Of a stretch of DNA of 64,000 bases, positions 52,617 through 62,179 are shown piece after piece. A program made the translations under genes and the position numbers. The DNA is taken from positions 35,100-99,099 of the forward strand of contig JAQXDW010000042.1 of assembly GCA_029251165.1 (NCBI GenBank), given 5' to 3'. The stretch is from Myxococcota bacterium. GTDB taxonomy: Bacteria > Myxococcota_A > UBA796. Under the pieces are notes generated by a model that had not been told where the DNA came from, ran no database searches, and worked only from the letters and a program-made list of their open reading frames with translations. The number at the start of each line of letters is the position of its first letter. The stretch's first letter is position 1.

Positions 52617-53688
52617 CGGTCTTCTTCGCGTCTTCTGCTGCAGATGCAGCATCCCGCTGTCGGGTAAGTGCGTCGCGCGCGACTTGCTCTGGGACGAGGC
52701 GAACCAGCGGTCCAGGACTGATCTCGAGGCGTCGGATGGGTGAGGGGCCGCGGGCATCCAGCTCCTGACCCAGCGGCCAGCGCTGTATGTCGCTGGGGAT
52801 GTGCCACTGCAGCGGGCGATTGACCTGCAGCATCACCCGCTGCTCGCCATCGTCGACTCGATAGCTTCCGATGATCCGAGAGGTCACCAGCGGCGCGACA
52901 GGGAGGCGCCACTCTACGCCGGTCTGAAGTCGGGCGACGAGCTGCTCGTCTCCCTGAGCATCTCCGAGAAGAGAGATCCCCGGGAGTGCTCGGAGTCGAA
53001 TGGCGGCTCGCCAGTCGACCGTGGTCTGGTTGATGCGCTCTTGGAGAAGCGATGTGCGCAGCTGTAGGTTGACCGGGCCGAGGTGCTCGGCTCCAGCGGT
53101 CAGGCTGAGGCCGGGACGGAGAATTGTGTAGTCCTCACCGATCGGACTGGTCCGGGTGACTTCGACGACCCGGAGTCCAGAAGAGACCCGAACCTGTGGG
53201 CTGGGCCGGCGTCCCCTCAAGGGCTCCTGGAGGCTCGCCATGGCGACACGCTGGCTCCTCGGGCGCTCGTTGAGCTGAACTCGGACACCCTCCTGCTCCT
53301 TTTCGATGACCATCGACGGTCCGGCGAGGGTCCGCAGGCTGCGCTGGACGGTGCTGAACTCGGGACTTCGAGAGACGATCTGGTCAGTGGAGAGCTGCAG
53401 CGCGAGCAGCGCTCCGAGTCCGGCATGCTCCATCGCGAGCTGTGCATCTTGGGTGCTGATCCAGGGGGTCTCGGTGTCAAAGGCGGCCAGGCGCCAGTAG
53501 ACATCCATCTGCGCGGCAGAGGCTCGGAACAGGGGCGAGGCGGTGCGCCCGGACATGACCGCAGAGACATTGTTCTGCCAGCGATACAGGAACGGATCCC
53601 GGACCGGCTGGAGGAAGGAGACGACCGGTGCGGCGTACCAGTCACTTGGCTGGGCAGCAGCAGCGGTGATGAGCAGAACAGCGAGCAT
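52597..53688 (-). CDS. Exported protein, possible outer-membrane beta-barrel
   Basis: This 363-residue protein has a clear signal peptide (MLAVLLITAAAAQP). I recognise no family. From about residue 150 it has alternating short strands rich in Val, Leu and Arg (for example PSPQVRVSSGLRVVEV and GPVNLQLRTSLLQERI), as in some beta-barrels. The final 40 residues are charged and helical, which does not suit a barrel end. The ATG at 53688 follows AAGGAG by five bases. It faces the HEAT gene and is divergent from the Wzi-like gene. A role in polysaccharide export is suggested only by context. Confidence 0.7.
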   Translation of the reverse strand: MLAVLLITAAAAQPSDWYAAPVVSFLQPVRDPFLYRWQNNVSAVMSGRTASPLFRASAAQMDVYWRLAAFDTETPWISTQDAQLAMEHAGLGALLALQLSTDQIVSRSPEFSTVQRSLRTLAGPSMVIEKEQEGVRVQLNERPRSQRVAMASLQEPLRGRRPSPQVRVSSGLRVVEVTRTSPIGEDYTILRPGLSLTAGAEHLGPVNLQLRTSLLQERINQTTVDWRAAIRLRALPGISLLGDAQGDEQLVARLQTGVEWRLPVAPLVTSRIIGSYRVDDGEQRVMLQVNRPLQWHIPSDIQRWPLGQELDARGPSPIRRLEISPGPLVRLVPEQVARDALTRQRDAASAAEDAKKTATDEGS

Positions 53689-53729
53689 CACCGCTCCTTC
53701 ATACCTGGAGCGTGGGCGCTGGTGAAGGC

Positions 53730-55172
53730 ATGGTGTGCTACGTTTCCGCTGTGATGCACCTGATTGTTCTTGGGTTGAAGGTCGCGAGCGCCGAGCCGGC
53801 CTCTGATCCAACGCTTCTGCTCACCGAGCGCCTCGTCCGCGAGCAGGGGCTCTCGGTCTTTCGGGGCGCACCCGACCGAAGTCCGCTGGCCCAGGCCTGG
53901 CAGCTCCAGGGTGCTGAGGTCGATCCGATCCTCGCATCTCTCCTCGCGGCGGAGCTGGCTGCTGCTGTTGGGGAGGGGAGCATCCAGCAGCCCGCGCTGC
54001 GTCCGGGTGGCGTGCTCTCGCTTGGCACGCAGCAGCCGGAGTATCGCTCCGGTGACACAGAGCCCGGGCTGCTTGCCGGTCGGGCCTGGATCGACACCCG
54101 TGCCTATCTCGGACCGATGGAGATCTCTGCTCGCCCCGAGGTCCTCGCAGACGTCGACGGCTTCTCAGCGACCGCGCGCGAGCTCTGGGTGGGGGCGCGC
54201 GGGCCGCATGTCTTCGGCGGGGTCGGTCTGCGAGAGCGGTTCGTTGGTCCCGGTCGGCACAGCGGCCTGATGCTCACCGACAACGGCCAGCCCGCTCCGA
54301 TGGCATCCTTTGGTGGGCAGGGCGGTCCGTGGGGTCGCTTCGGCGCGATCCGTGGGGAGATCGGTGTGGGCTGGCTCAATGCTCCCCGCCAGGACGTCGA
54401 GCGCCCCGGCTGGCTGATGATGGACTTTCGCTGGCTGCCGCTTCCGTATCTGGAATTCGGCCTGTCGCGGTTTGGCATCTTTGGGGGCGACGGTCGCCCG
54501 ACCCCCGACATCGGGCAGCTCATCCTCCCGACCGATCCGCACATCTATGACGATCCCGATCAGCTCTTGCCGGATCAGGACGAGATGGCGGCCATCGACG
54601 TGCGGCTCACCCTCCCCCTGTCGGTGCTGGTGCCGGGACTGTACGCCGAAGGGTGGTGGCAGTATGGCGGCGAGGATGTCATCGCGCGGGAATCTCTGGG
54701 CATTCCCTACCCAGCGCTCGGCGGGGTCGCGAATGTCTACGGCGGCGAGGTCGGTGCCGGTCCGTGGGCGCTCACCCTTGAGGGCACCCGTGCGCTGGAT
54801 GACTACTTTCGCTGGTACACCGGCCACCGGGTCTATCACGACGGATTCACCCAGGACGGTGTCTCCATGGGGTATGCCCCCGGCGGCGACGCCATGGGCA
54901 TCTGGGGTGCCATCACCTGGCTCCCCGGAGACCACGGCGTGCAGGCGTCAGCGGAGTCACTGACTCGGGTGGCCGTTGTCGGACTGCTGGATGACAACCT
55001 CCTCGCTCTGAGCACTGAGGAGCGGCACATTCGCGTCGGTGCTTCGGGCTGGCTGCGGCAGCCTGACGGCACCTGGCTGCGGCTGGAGCTGTCGCTGGAT
55101 CGCATCTCTGGGGTAGACTTTGTGCCGGGCACCGCTGAGGTTCGCTACCGCCTCGCCCTCACCAGGGGATAA
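53730..55172 (+). CDS. Wzi-like outer-membrane capsule assembly beta-barrel
   Basis: This protein of about 480 residues has a signal peptide (VLGLKVASA) and a beta-barrel pattern. Segments such as YLGPMEISARPEV, PGWLMMDFRWLPLPYLEFGLSRFG and LRLELSLDRISGVD resemble the Wzi/CapsAssembly family, whose members sit in the outer membrane and help attach or export polysaccharide. The length matches an 18-stranded barrel. In Myxococcus, Wzi-like barrels are the outer-membrane exit for short OPX proteins, so this is the best candidate partner for the OPX protein at 49079-49795. The start is uncertain (ATG at 53730 or 53754; GTG at 53712). Confidence 0.72.
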   Translation: MVCYVSAVMHLIVLGLKVASAEPASDPTLLLTERLVREQGLSVFRGAPDRSPLAQAWQLQGAEVDPILASLLAAELAAAVGEGSIQQPALRPGGVLSLGTQQPEYRSGDTEPGLLAGRAWIDTRAYLGPMEISARPEVLADVDGFSATARELWVGARGPHVFGGVGLRERFVGPGRHSGLMLTDNGQPAPMASFGGQGGPWGRFGAIRGEIGVGWLNAPRQDVERPGWLMMDFRWLPLPYLEFGLSRFGIFGGDGRPTPDIGQLILPTDPHIYDDPDQLLPDQDEMAAIDVRLTLPLSVLVPGLYAEGWWQYGGEDVIARESLGIPYPALGGVANVYGGEVGAGPWALTLEGTRALDDYFRWYTGHRVYHDGFTQDGVSMGYAPGGDAMGIWGAITWLPGDHGVQASAESLTRVAVVGLLDDNLLALSTEERHIRVGASGWLRQPDGTWLRLELSLDRISGVDFVPGTAEVRYRLALTRG

Positions 55173-55190
55173 TGGGCTGCGGGAGGACAT

Positions 55191-56975
55191 GTGCTTCACC
55201 GAGCGTGGTTCGGCATCTCCAGCGGTCTGATCGCAGGGACCCTCGCCGGGCTGTGTGAGGCCATCACCATCCTGTCGAGCGCCTCGACCGGGGAGTACAT
55301 CGCGTTGATCTTCGGCTGCGTCATGTATGGCGTGGTCGGAGCGGTCGTCGGTGTGGGGGTCGGCGCAGTGCTCGCGGTGCTCCATCGCTTGATGAGCGAT
55401 CCGATCGCATGGTCGGTTGGGTTCTTGACCGTTTTTGCCACCACGGGCTGGCTGGTGACCCGCGCGATTCTCTTGGAGGCGCACCCGACCCTGGAGCTAA
55501 CGACCGAGGCGATGCTGCTCGGTGTGCTCGTCAGCGTGGTCATCGTTGGGCTGTGGCTCGGACCGATCCTCCTGCAGCGAACCCCGCTGAAGATCCTCCT
55601 TCGGGTCCGGGGCACGCTCGCCCTGGAGAGCACGGTGCTGCTGCTCGCTGCCGCGTTCTCATTCACTCCAGGAGAGCTCCCCGACGAGAGCATGTACCCC
55701 GAGGTTCATCAGCCACCAGACCTCGTCGAGCATCCCAACATCCTCATCGTCACCGTCGACTCGCTTCGCGCCGATCACCTCGGCGCGTATGGCAATCCCG
55801 CTGGGCTCACCCCGACCCTCGATGCGCTGTCTCGCGAGGGAATCGTCTTTGAGCAGGCCTTCGCCAGCGCGCCCTGGACCCGTGCCTCAGTGGCCTCGAT
55901 GTTCACTGCTGCGCCGCCGGCAGCCCATCGGGTCCACTCTGAGCGGGTGCCCCTGCCCGAACAATCGACCACCCTGGCGGAGGTTCTCTCTGAGCGGACC
56001 TATGCCACTGCTGGGTTCCCCAACCACATCGACGTCGCCCGCTCGTTCAACTTCCATCAGGGCTTCGACTACTTCTCGTTCCAGGCTCCGTCTCCCTTTG
56101 CTGGCGCGACGGAGAGCGCCAGCCGCCTGCAGCTGTATCGATCCATCCAGCAGCTTCGGCTCGCCCGAAATCCTGCACGGGTCGAGGACCACTACCAGCC
56201 TGCGGAGGTTGTGCTCACAGAGGCGCGCCAGTTCATCACCGCCAACCAGGATCGGCGCTGGTTTGTCTGGGTTCACCTCATGGAGCCGCGCGCGCCTTAC
56301 TTCTCTCACCAAGGCAGCCGCGCACGACTCGAGCCGACTCACAGCCTCGCCCAGACTCGGACGCGCTATGCCGGAGAGGTTCGATGGCTCGACCAGCAGC
56401 TCGGCGAGACCCTCTCCTGGCTGCGCGCGGAGGGACTGATGGAGTCCACTGCGGTGGTGGTCACCGCAGACCATGGCGAGGAGTTTGGTGACCATGGCAG
56501 CCGGGGCCGAGGTCGCACGCTGTACGACGAGCAGCTGCGGATCCCGCTCATCGTCCGTCTTCCCAACGGCAAGGATGGCGGCGTGCGGGTCCCGTGGCAG
56601 GTTCGCCAGATCGATGTCGCACCGACCATCGCCCGTCTTGTTGGCTCTCTGTCGCCTGAGGGGTGGCATGGTGCATCGCTGCTTGATGAGGAATTCTCGG
56701 CCTGGCTGACCCGTCCGGGCGTTGCGCGAATCTCCGGCCGTCCCCTGATCGCAGAGACCCGACGGCGCGACACGTCGATGACTGCGATTCGCAGCGGGGG
56801 ATGGAAGTACATCCGCTCGACGCCGATGGGGCCTCGCGGAGAGAGCCGGGAGGAGCTCTACCATGTGGCAGTTGACCCTGGAGAGCGCGTCGATCTGGCC
56901 GGGCGAGAAGGGGCACGACAGGCGCAGCTCGCTGGAGAGCTTCGACGGGAGCAGGCCCGGATCCGGGCTCAATGA
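55191..56975 (+). CDS. Membrane-anchored sulfatase-superfamily enzyme with Thr at the nucleophile site
   Basis: This 594-residue protein has four or five N-terminal hydrophobic segments (to about residue 165) and a periplasmic alkaline-phosphatase-superfamily domain. Metal-site motifs are VDSLRADHLGAYG and TADHGEEFGDHG. Where sulfatases have C/S-x-P-x-R, this protein reads APWTRASVASMFT, placing a Thr at the nucleophile position as in LtaS/EptA-type phosphotransferases. It may therefore add or remove a phosphate-linked group on the polysaccharide or lipid A rather than hydrolyse sulphate. The GTG at 55191 follows GGAGG by four bases. It overlaps the following GT4 by four bases. Confidence 0.83.
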   Translation: MLHRAWFGISSGLIAGTLAGLCEAITILSSASTGEYIALIFGCVMYGVVGAVVGVGVGAVLAVLHRLMSDPIAWSVGFLTVFATTGWLVTRAILLEAHPTLELTTEAMLLGVLVSVVIVGLWLGPILLQRTPLKILLRVRGTLALESTVLLLAAAFSFTPGELPDESMYPEVHQPPDLVEHPNILIVTVDSLRADHLGAYGNPAGLTPTLDALSREGIVFEQAFASAPWTRASVASMFTAAPPAAHRVHSERVPLPEQSTTLAEVLSERTYATAGFPNHIDVARSFNFHQGFDYFSFQAPSPFAGATESASRLQLYRSIQQLRLARNPARVEDHYQPAEVVLTEARQFITANQDRRWFVWVHLMEPRAPYFSHQGSRARLEPTHSLAQTRTRYAGEVRWLDQQLGETLSWLRAEGLMESTAVVVTADHGEEFGDHGSRGRGRTLYDEQLRIPLIVRLPNGKDGGVRVPWQVRQIDVAPTIARLVGSLSPEGWHGASLLDEEFSAWLTRPGVARISGRPLIAETRRRDTSMTAIRSGGWKYIRSTPMGPRGESREELYHVAVDPGERVDLAGREGARQAQLAGELRREQARIRAQ

Positions 56976-58108
56976 AGCCGCTGCGAATCCTCCAGGTCGC
57001 CGCCTTTCCGTATCCGACAGCCCAGGGGTCTCAGGTCTACATTCGCGGAATGGCGAGAGCCCTTGCTCGGCGAGGGCATGACATCACTGTGGCCTGCTAC
57101 GGTCACGGAGATGGGGACAGCGATGCGAAGGTGACCGTGGTTCGTACCCCGTGTGTGCCTGGCTACGCTCGCCTCCGGGCAGGCCCCGATCTGATCAAGC
57201 CGCTCCTCGATCTGGCCCTCGCCCGGGTCATCGCCCAGCAGCCGGCAGACATTGTGCATGTTCACAACTACGAGGCCCCGCTGTCTGCCACGCTCGCTGG
57301 TCTTCGGCGGCCACTCCCGATGGTCTACACCGCCCACAACACCATGCGCGAGGAGCTGCACACCTACTTCCGCCACCCAACGGCGCGCAGGCTCGCGCGC
57401 AGGCTCGGTGGAGTTCTCGATCGCGTCGTGCCCCGGCTGGCTGACCATGCCGTCGCGATCAACCCTGCGACGGCACCCTTCTTGAGCGCGATGGGCTGCC
57501 CGGCCGTCAGCGTCGTTCCTCCTGGAGTCGAGCCCGATGACCTGCCACTGACCACTCCAGCCCCTCTCCCGCCTGGTGAGTGGGTGGTCTATGCCGGCAA
57601 TCCAGATGCCTACCAGGAACTCGACATCCTGTTTGATGCGATGCGTCTTCTCCCGGAGGTTGGCCTGCTCCTCGTCAGCGCCAGTCCCCGGTCAGCGTTT
57701 GGCGGCCGCAGCTTGCGCCGCCTGCACCATGTTCAGACGTCGGACTTTGCGACGGTCCGTACATGGCTCGCTGCCGCAGATGTCGCGGCCCTGCCGCGCA
57801 CAGTCTGCAGTGGTTTTCCGATCAAGCTGCTGAATTACCTCGGCATGGGGATACCGACAGTCGCCTCATCAGGGACAGCCTGGCCGATGCCTGGGGTGGT
57901 CGCTGTGCCCGACCGTGACCCGTTTGCGATGGCCTCTGCGATCTCAGCACTGCTGCGAGATCCGCAGCGCCGAGCAGTGCTGGGAGAGCAAGCCCGGCGG
58001 CACGTCTTGACCCAGTGTACCTGGGATGCGAGGGCTGAAGAGCTGGAGAAGGTCTATGCATCAGTCCTCTTCAAGACGCGGTTTCCGGTATACTCCGGGC
58101 CAGAATGA
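56972..58108 (+). CDS. Family 4 glycosyltransferase with atypical donor motif
   Basis: This 378-residue GT-B protein begins MKPLRILQVAAFPYPTAQGSQVYIRG, a normal GT4 N-terminus. The N-domain motif VHVHNYEAPL and the GVEPDD patch also fit the family. The donor motif reads SGFPIKLLNYLGMGIPTVAS, so the Glu usually found in LLEY is Asn and the first Glu of E-x7-E is not visible. Activity is therefore uncertain. Its ATG overlaps the sulfatase-like stop (ATGA), so the two are coupled and probably act on the same glycan. The gene ends 78 bases before a large lipoprotein gene. Confidence 0.82.
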   Translation: MKPLRILQVAAFPYPTAQGSQVYIRGMARALARRGHDITVACYGHGDGDSDAKVTVVRTPCVPGYARLRAGPDLIKPLLDLALARVIAQQPADIVHVHNYEAPLSATLAGLRRPLPMVYTAHNTMREELHTYFRHPTARRLARRLGGVLDRVVPRLADHAVAINPATAPFLSAMGCPAVSVVPPGVEPDDLPLTTPAPLPPGEWVVYAGNPDAYQELDILFDAMRLLPEVGLLLVSASPRSAFGGRSLRRLHHVQTSDFATVRTWLAAADVAALPRTVCSGFPIKLLNYLGMGIPTVASSGTAWPMPGVVAVPDRDPFAMASAISALLRDPQRRAVLGEQARRHVLTQCTWDARAEELEKVYASVLFKTRFPVYSGPE

Positions 58109-58186
58109 CAGCGGTCTCCTTCAACCAGCGGTAAGCTGTGTGACAGCGGCCACGGTCGCGGACAAAACCGACATGAGGCGTCCCAG

Positions 58187-61033
58187 ATGAGCTGGTCCCG
58201 AGCCCTGACTCTCTTTGGCTGCGTGAGCCTCCTCGCAGCCTGCTCTGACAAGTCTGACAATCCCTTCAGCTACAGCGGGACACCAGGCGGCGGCGGTGGC
58301 GAGAACATCGAGGATGATGCGACCGACTCCGGTGTTCCCGATACCACAGGGGACTCCGCAGAGCCGGAAGACTCCGCAGAGCCGGAAGACTCTGGCACCT
58401 ACAGCGTCCCCGAAGGTGAGCTGGACGAGCCGGGTGACTACACCGGCGGAGAGCCCGAGCCCGACGGCACGGTCGAGATCGACCTCACGGACATCTCTGG
58501 AGACTCCAACCAGGAGCACGAGTACTACCTCGTCCTGGTCAACACGGGTGATGAGCTGAGCTACGAGCTGAGCTTCAAGCCCACGGACTCCGACGACGAG
58601 GAAAAGAAGGGGGTTGCCCCACCCGCTCCGGTCGCCAAGAAGACCGTGAAGAAGGCGCCCTCCCCAGCACGCCAGAAGCTCCGCGACTCCATCTCTTCAG
58701 GTCAGACCAGCACCTACACCCCGCCCGTTGGCCCGCCACCCCCGCTCGCCTCCAGCGACATTGGAGTGACCCAGGACGACTTCCGGGTGCGCAATGACCT
58801 GGAGGATGAGGAGTCCATTGGCTACATCACCGCCACCCTCTGGGCCGTCAGCTCCGGCGTGGCGATCTGGGTCGACGATGACCAGCCGATTGACTGGGAC
58901 TACGACTGCGATGGTGTCATCGACCAGTACGACGCCAACGGAAACGCCTACGGCTTCGACAACTGTGACCTCCAGACCGTTGCTGACGTTGTGGACATCA
59001 ACATCATCCCCAACCTCACCGGGTACTTCGGGGATGTCTCGGACGTCGACAACAACGGCCTCATCAACATCGTCATCACCCCGATCCTCAACCAGCTCCC
59101 CCTGGACAGCGAGGACGAGGATATTCAGTCTTCCTTCATCGGCTCCTACGCCGATCCGGAGGTCGATCTCAACGAGCGCACGGAGGACAACAGCAACAGC
59201 AACGAGCAGGAGGTGATCTTCGCCTTCGCGCCGGATCCGTACGGCTTCTACAACATCTACACCCAGACGACCATCGAGGAATACGTCGACGTCGAGATCC
59301 TCGCGCAGGTCTCTCAGTCTCTGTACCGCCTCATCTCCTACAACCAGCACGTTCTGGTTGAAGAGGGAGAGGTGGAGGACGCCTGGGTCCGGGAGGGAAT
59401 GTCCCTGCTCGCGATGGACCTCGTCGGCTTCGGCGCAGTCAACCATACCGAAGCATGGGACTACCTCGACGCCACTCATCTCTACGCCCTCACCAGCGCA
59501 GAAGACGAGGGAGCCTTCCCCACGGAGCCCTACGGAGCGCAGTACTTGTTCTTCCGCTGGATCGCGGATGTCGCTGGGACTGGTGCGCTTGCTGGACTGG
59601 TGCAGACCTCAGAGGTCGGCACTGACAACATCGAGGCTGGCCTCGCCGACTACATCTCGAGCGCCGACAAGGGCAAGTTCCGCGCGAAGTCCGGCAGCGA
59701 TCCCATCGACATGGACGAGCTGGTCTTGATGTGGCAGGTCGCGATGCTGAGTACCGGCCTCACCAACGACGCTGGCGATCCTCTGGTCAGTGAGAGTGCC
59801 TACCCGCCGTTCTTGGCTGCCGAGATCATCTCCGCACCGATCAGCAACCCCTCCGCTGGTGACCTCTATGGCGCCAACGGCTACCAGAGCGGCATCAACC
59901 TCCGTGGAGACAACCTCTACGTCGAGGGAGGGATCACCGCAGACCCCACCGCGGACCCCTCCAAGCAGGTCCGCCTGAGCAACTCCGACTACTTCAACCA
60001 CATCTTCGGTGAGGAGTTCTTCGGCTACATCGCAGAGAGCTATGCTGCCCAGGTCATCCGCCTCGGCAACGTTCCCTACGATGCCGCGACATTGGAGATT
60101 CGAGCCTCCAGCTCCGACTATCTTCCCCTGGTGATCCGCAAGGACGATCCGGCTGTTGAGGACTACGTCGTCGAGCTGAGCCCCTCGCCGACAGACGTCA
60201 ACCTCCTCTCGCTGCCTGAGCTGCCCGTCGACGGATCCCCGATCTACGCCATCGGCGACATCTCGGACATCGGCTACACCGCGAGCATCGATGAGGATGG
60301 TGTGGAGACCGTGGAGAAGGTCTACGACACCGACCTGTGGTACCTCGACCTCTCCGACCGAGCAGGGGCAGAAGAAGTCGAGGTCGCGGTCTGGCTTGAC
60401 CGTCGCTACGGAGAAGACTCTGGCTCCATCGATCTGGACGATCCGTGGCTGGCCGTGGTGCCCTCCGCATACGTCGCGATTCCCTCGGTCACCACAACCA
60501 CCAGTGACTCCTGCTCTGCTGGCTACACGTTCGCCTACCCGGCAGCTGTCCTTGAGCACCTCTACTACCAGCTCTTCCCGTCCTCAGTCTCCTTCTCTGA
60601 CGCTGGAAGTGCTGAAGACACCGGCGACATCGACTCGGGCAGCGCGCTCGGTGACTTCGACCCGTGCGGTGAGCTTGCTGATGAGACTCCCTCCTGCGAC
60701 GAGGACTGGGATCGGGATGGCGTGCTGGATGCCGACGAGCCCCAGCCGAACACATTCCTGGAGCAGCTGCAGACGATGCAGTGCACCATCGTCGGTGGCG
60801 ACCTGACGGGCATCACCCCAGCGGACAGCACCATCTTTGACCTCGACGAGCGCGACAGCGATGAGGACCCCAGCTACAACCGGCAGCTGAACCTCGGCGG
60901 GACGTCTGCGGATGAAGGGGAGGGCGCCTATCTGGTGACCACCCTCACTGGCGGCGGAACCTACATCATTGTCGTGGGCGCCGGAGACGGAAGCGGCTCC
61001 TATGAGCTGACCGTTCAGCAGGTCATCGAGTGA
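58187..61033 (+). CDS. Large Asp-rich lipoprotein, M30 peptidase-like without zinc motif
   Basis: This 948-residue lipoprotein (lipobox LLAAC) has an acidic, low-complexity N-terminus, including a short tandem repeat EPEDSA. From about residue 240 it resembles M30/hyicolysin-type metallopeptidases: a calcium-like DYDCDGVIDQYD segment, a central YNQ after a helix, and WVREGMSLLAMDLVG, which matches the downstream Glu motif of that family. The helix that should hold HExxH reads QVSQS (374-378), so the zinc ligands are gone. The C-terminus has a further Asp-rich region and a PPC-like strand set (GGGTYIIVVGAGDGSGSYEL). It may be a binding protein derived from a peptidase. Confidence 0.78.
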   Translation: MSWSRALTLFGCVSLLAACSDKSDNPFSYSGTPGGGGGENIEDDATDSGVPDTTGDSAEPEDSAEPEDSGTYSVPEGELDEPGDYTGGEPEPDGTVEIDLTDISGDSNQEHEYYLVLVNTGDELSYELSFKPTDSDDEEKKGVAPPAPVAKKTVKKAPSPARQKLRDSISSGQTSTYTPPVGPPPPLASSDIGVTQDDFRVRNDLEDEESIGYITATLWAVSSGVAIWVDDDQPIDWDYDCDGVIDQYDANGNAYGFDNCDLQTVADVVDINIIPNLTGYFGDVSDVDNNGLINIVITPILNQLPLDSEDEDIQSSFIGSYADPEVDLNERTEDNSNSNEQEVIFAFAPDPYGFYNIYTQTTIEEYVDVEILAQVSQSLYRLISYNQHVLVEEGEVEDAWVREGMSLLAMDLVGFGAVNHTEAWDYLDATHLYALTSAEDEGAFPTEPYGAQYLFFRWIADVAGTGALAGLVQTSEVGTDNIEAGLADYISSADKGKFRAKSGSDPIDMDELVLMWQVAMLSTGLTNDAGDPLVSESAYPPFLAAEIISAPISNPSAGDLYGANGYQSGINLRGDNLYVEGGITADPTADPSKQVRLSNSDYFNHIFGEEFFGYIAESYAAQVIRLGNVPYDAATLEIRASSSDYLPLVIRKDDPAVEDYVVELSPSPTDVNLLSLPELPVDGSPIYAIGDISDIGYTASIDEDGVETVEKVYDTDLWYLDLSDRAGAEEVEVAVWLDRRYGEDSGSIDLDDPWLAVVPSAYVAIPSVTTTTSDSCSAGYTFAYPAAVLEHLYYQLFPSSVSFSDAGSAEDTGDIDSGSALGDFDPCGELADETPSCDEDWDRDGVLDADEPQPNTFLEQLQTMQCTIVGGDLTGITPADSTIFDLDERDSDEDPSYNRQLNLGGTSADEGEGAYLVTTLTGGGTYIIVVGAGDGSGSYELTVQQVIE

Positions 61034-61043
61034 GGCGAGTGCA

Positions 61044-62138
61044 GTGAAAGAGGGGGAGCTTCCTCCCGCCCAGTGGCCCGTCCAGGAAGACCCAGACCAC
61101 CGCCGACGAGCGGTGGTCATGTTTCTGCTGACCCTGGGCAGTGTGTACCTGGTGTTCGGGTTTCAGTGGATGGGCGGAAACCCACTCACCACACCAGATG
61201 TCGCCATCGGGAGCGCGAAGTTTGCCGCGACCCTGATGACCATCCTCTTGGCCCATGAGATGGGCCACTATGTGGTCGCAAAGCGGCACGGCTTCTCCCT
61301 CTCGCTGCCGTACTTCATCCCTTTTCCGTTCGCGTTTGGAACCCTCGGGGCAGTCATTCGCCTCAAGAGCATGCCGAAGAGCCGGACGGCTCTGCTGGAG
61401 ATGGGGGCGGCTGGGCCGCTGGCCGGGTTTGGTGTCGCGCTGATTGCATTCATTGTCGGACTTCCTGGGACAGTCGATCCTGGCGGGCCAGAGATGCTGG
61501 CGGCCTCGAACGCTGTGCCTGCGATGGCCGCCGAGCCGGGTCTTCTCGACGCGGTCCTGGTGCCGCTAGCCTCCACCCTCGATGCGGTGTTTGTGTTCCT
61601 CGGCACGGTCCCCGCCCCAATACCGGACCACATCATCCTCCCGATTCTCGCCAACCCGCCGCTGATGGATCTCGTGGGTCTCGCGCTGGGTGAGGGCGCG
61701 CCGGGGCGCTATGCCCACCTTGACCCGATCGCCTTTGCCGGCTGGGTTGGCTGCCTGCTGACAGCCATCAACCTCGTCCCGGTGGGGCAGCTTGATGGCG
61801 GACACATCCTCAATGCCCTCGCACCGAGCAAGGCGCGGGCATTGGCCCCTGTCGGCGTCGTCCTCTTGTTTCTTGCTGGCCTGCTGTGGCCCGGGTGGGC
61901 GGTCTGGGGCGGGCTGCTGTTGATTCTTCGTGCCTGGATCAGCCTGCCAGTGCCCGCGCGGCCAGCCCTGAGCACCCGAGCAAAGCTGATAGCCATCGCG
62001 ACACTGGGAGCTTTCCTGCTGTCATTTATGCCCCGCCCGGTTCAGTTTGACAGCGTCGCCTGGGAAGACATCCTGTGGCTCGATGAGGACGGCAAGCGGG
62101 TGCCTGCACCAGCGCGTCCCGAGGCGCTGTCAGAATGA
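61044..62138 (+). CDS. Site-2 protease family (M50) intramembrane metalloprotease
   Basis: This 364-residue polytopic membrane protein has the HExxH zinc motif within a helix (AHEMGHYVVAKRHG, near residue 70) and the second motif NLVPVGQLDGGH near residue 250, the Asp of which is the third ligand. The arrangement matches S2P/RseP-type proteases that cut membrane-bound regulators, but no PDZ domain is present. It is closest in form to the plant EGY/cyanobacterial group: a FIPFPFAFGTLGAVIRLKS patch follows the active site. It starts at a GTG ten bases after the large lipoprotein gene, so the two are probably co-transcribed. Its substrate is unknown. Confidence 0.9.
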   Translation: MKEGELPPAQWPVQEDPDHRRRAVVMFLLTLGSVYLVFGFQWMGGNPLTTPDVAIGSAKFAATLMTILLAHEMGHYVVAKRHGFSLSLPYFIPFPFAFGTLGAVIRLKSMPKSRTALLEMGAAGPLAGFGVALIAFIVGLPGTVDPGGPEMLAASNAVPAMAAEPGLLDAVLVPLASTLDAVFVFLGTVPAPIPDHIILPILANPPLMDLVGLALGEGAPGRYAHLDPIAFAGWVGCLLTAINLVPVGQLDGGHILNALAPSKARALAPVGVVLLFLAGLLWPGWAVWGGLLLILRAWISLPVPARPALSTRAKLIAIATLGAFLLSFMPRPVQFDSVAWEDILWLDEDGKRVPAPARPEALSE

Positions 62139-62179
62139 GTCCCGTGACCGGTCATCACCCCAAGGTTGATTAAGAAATC

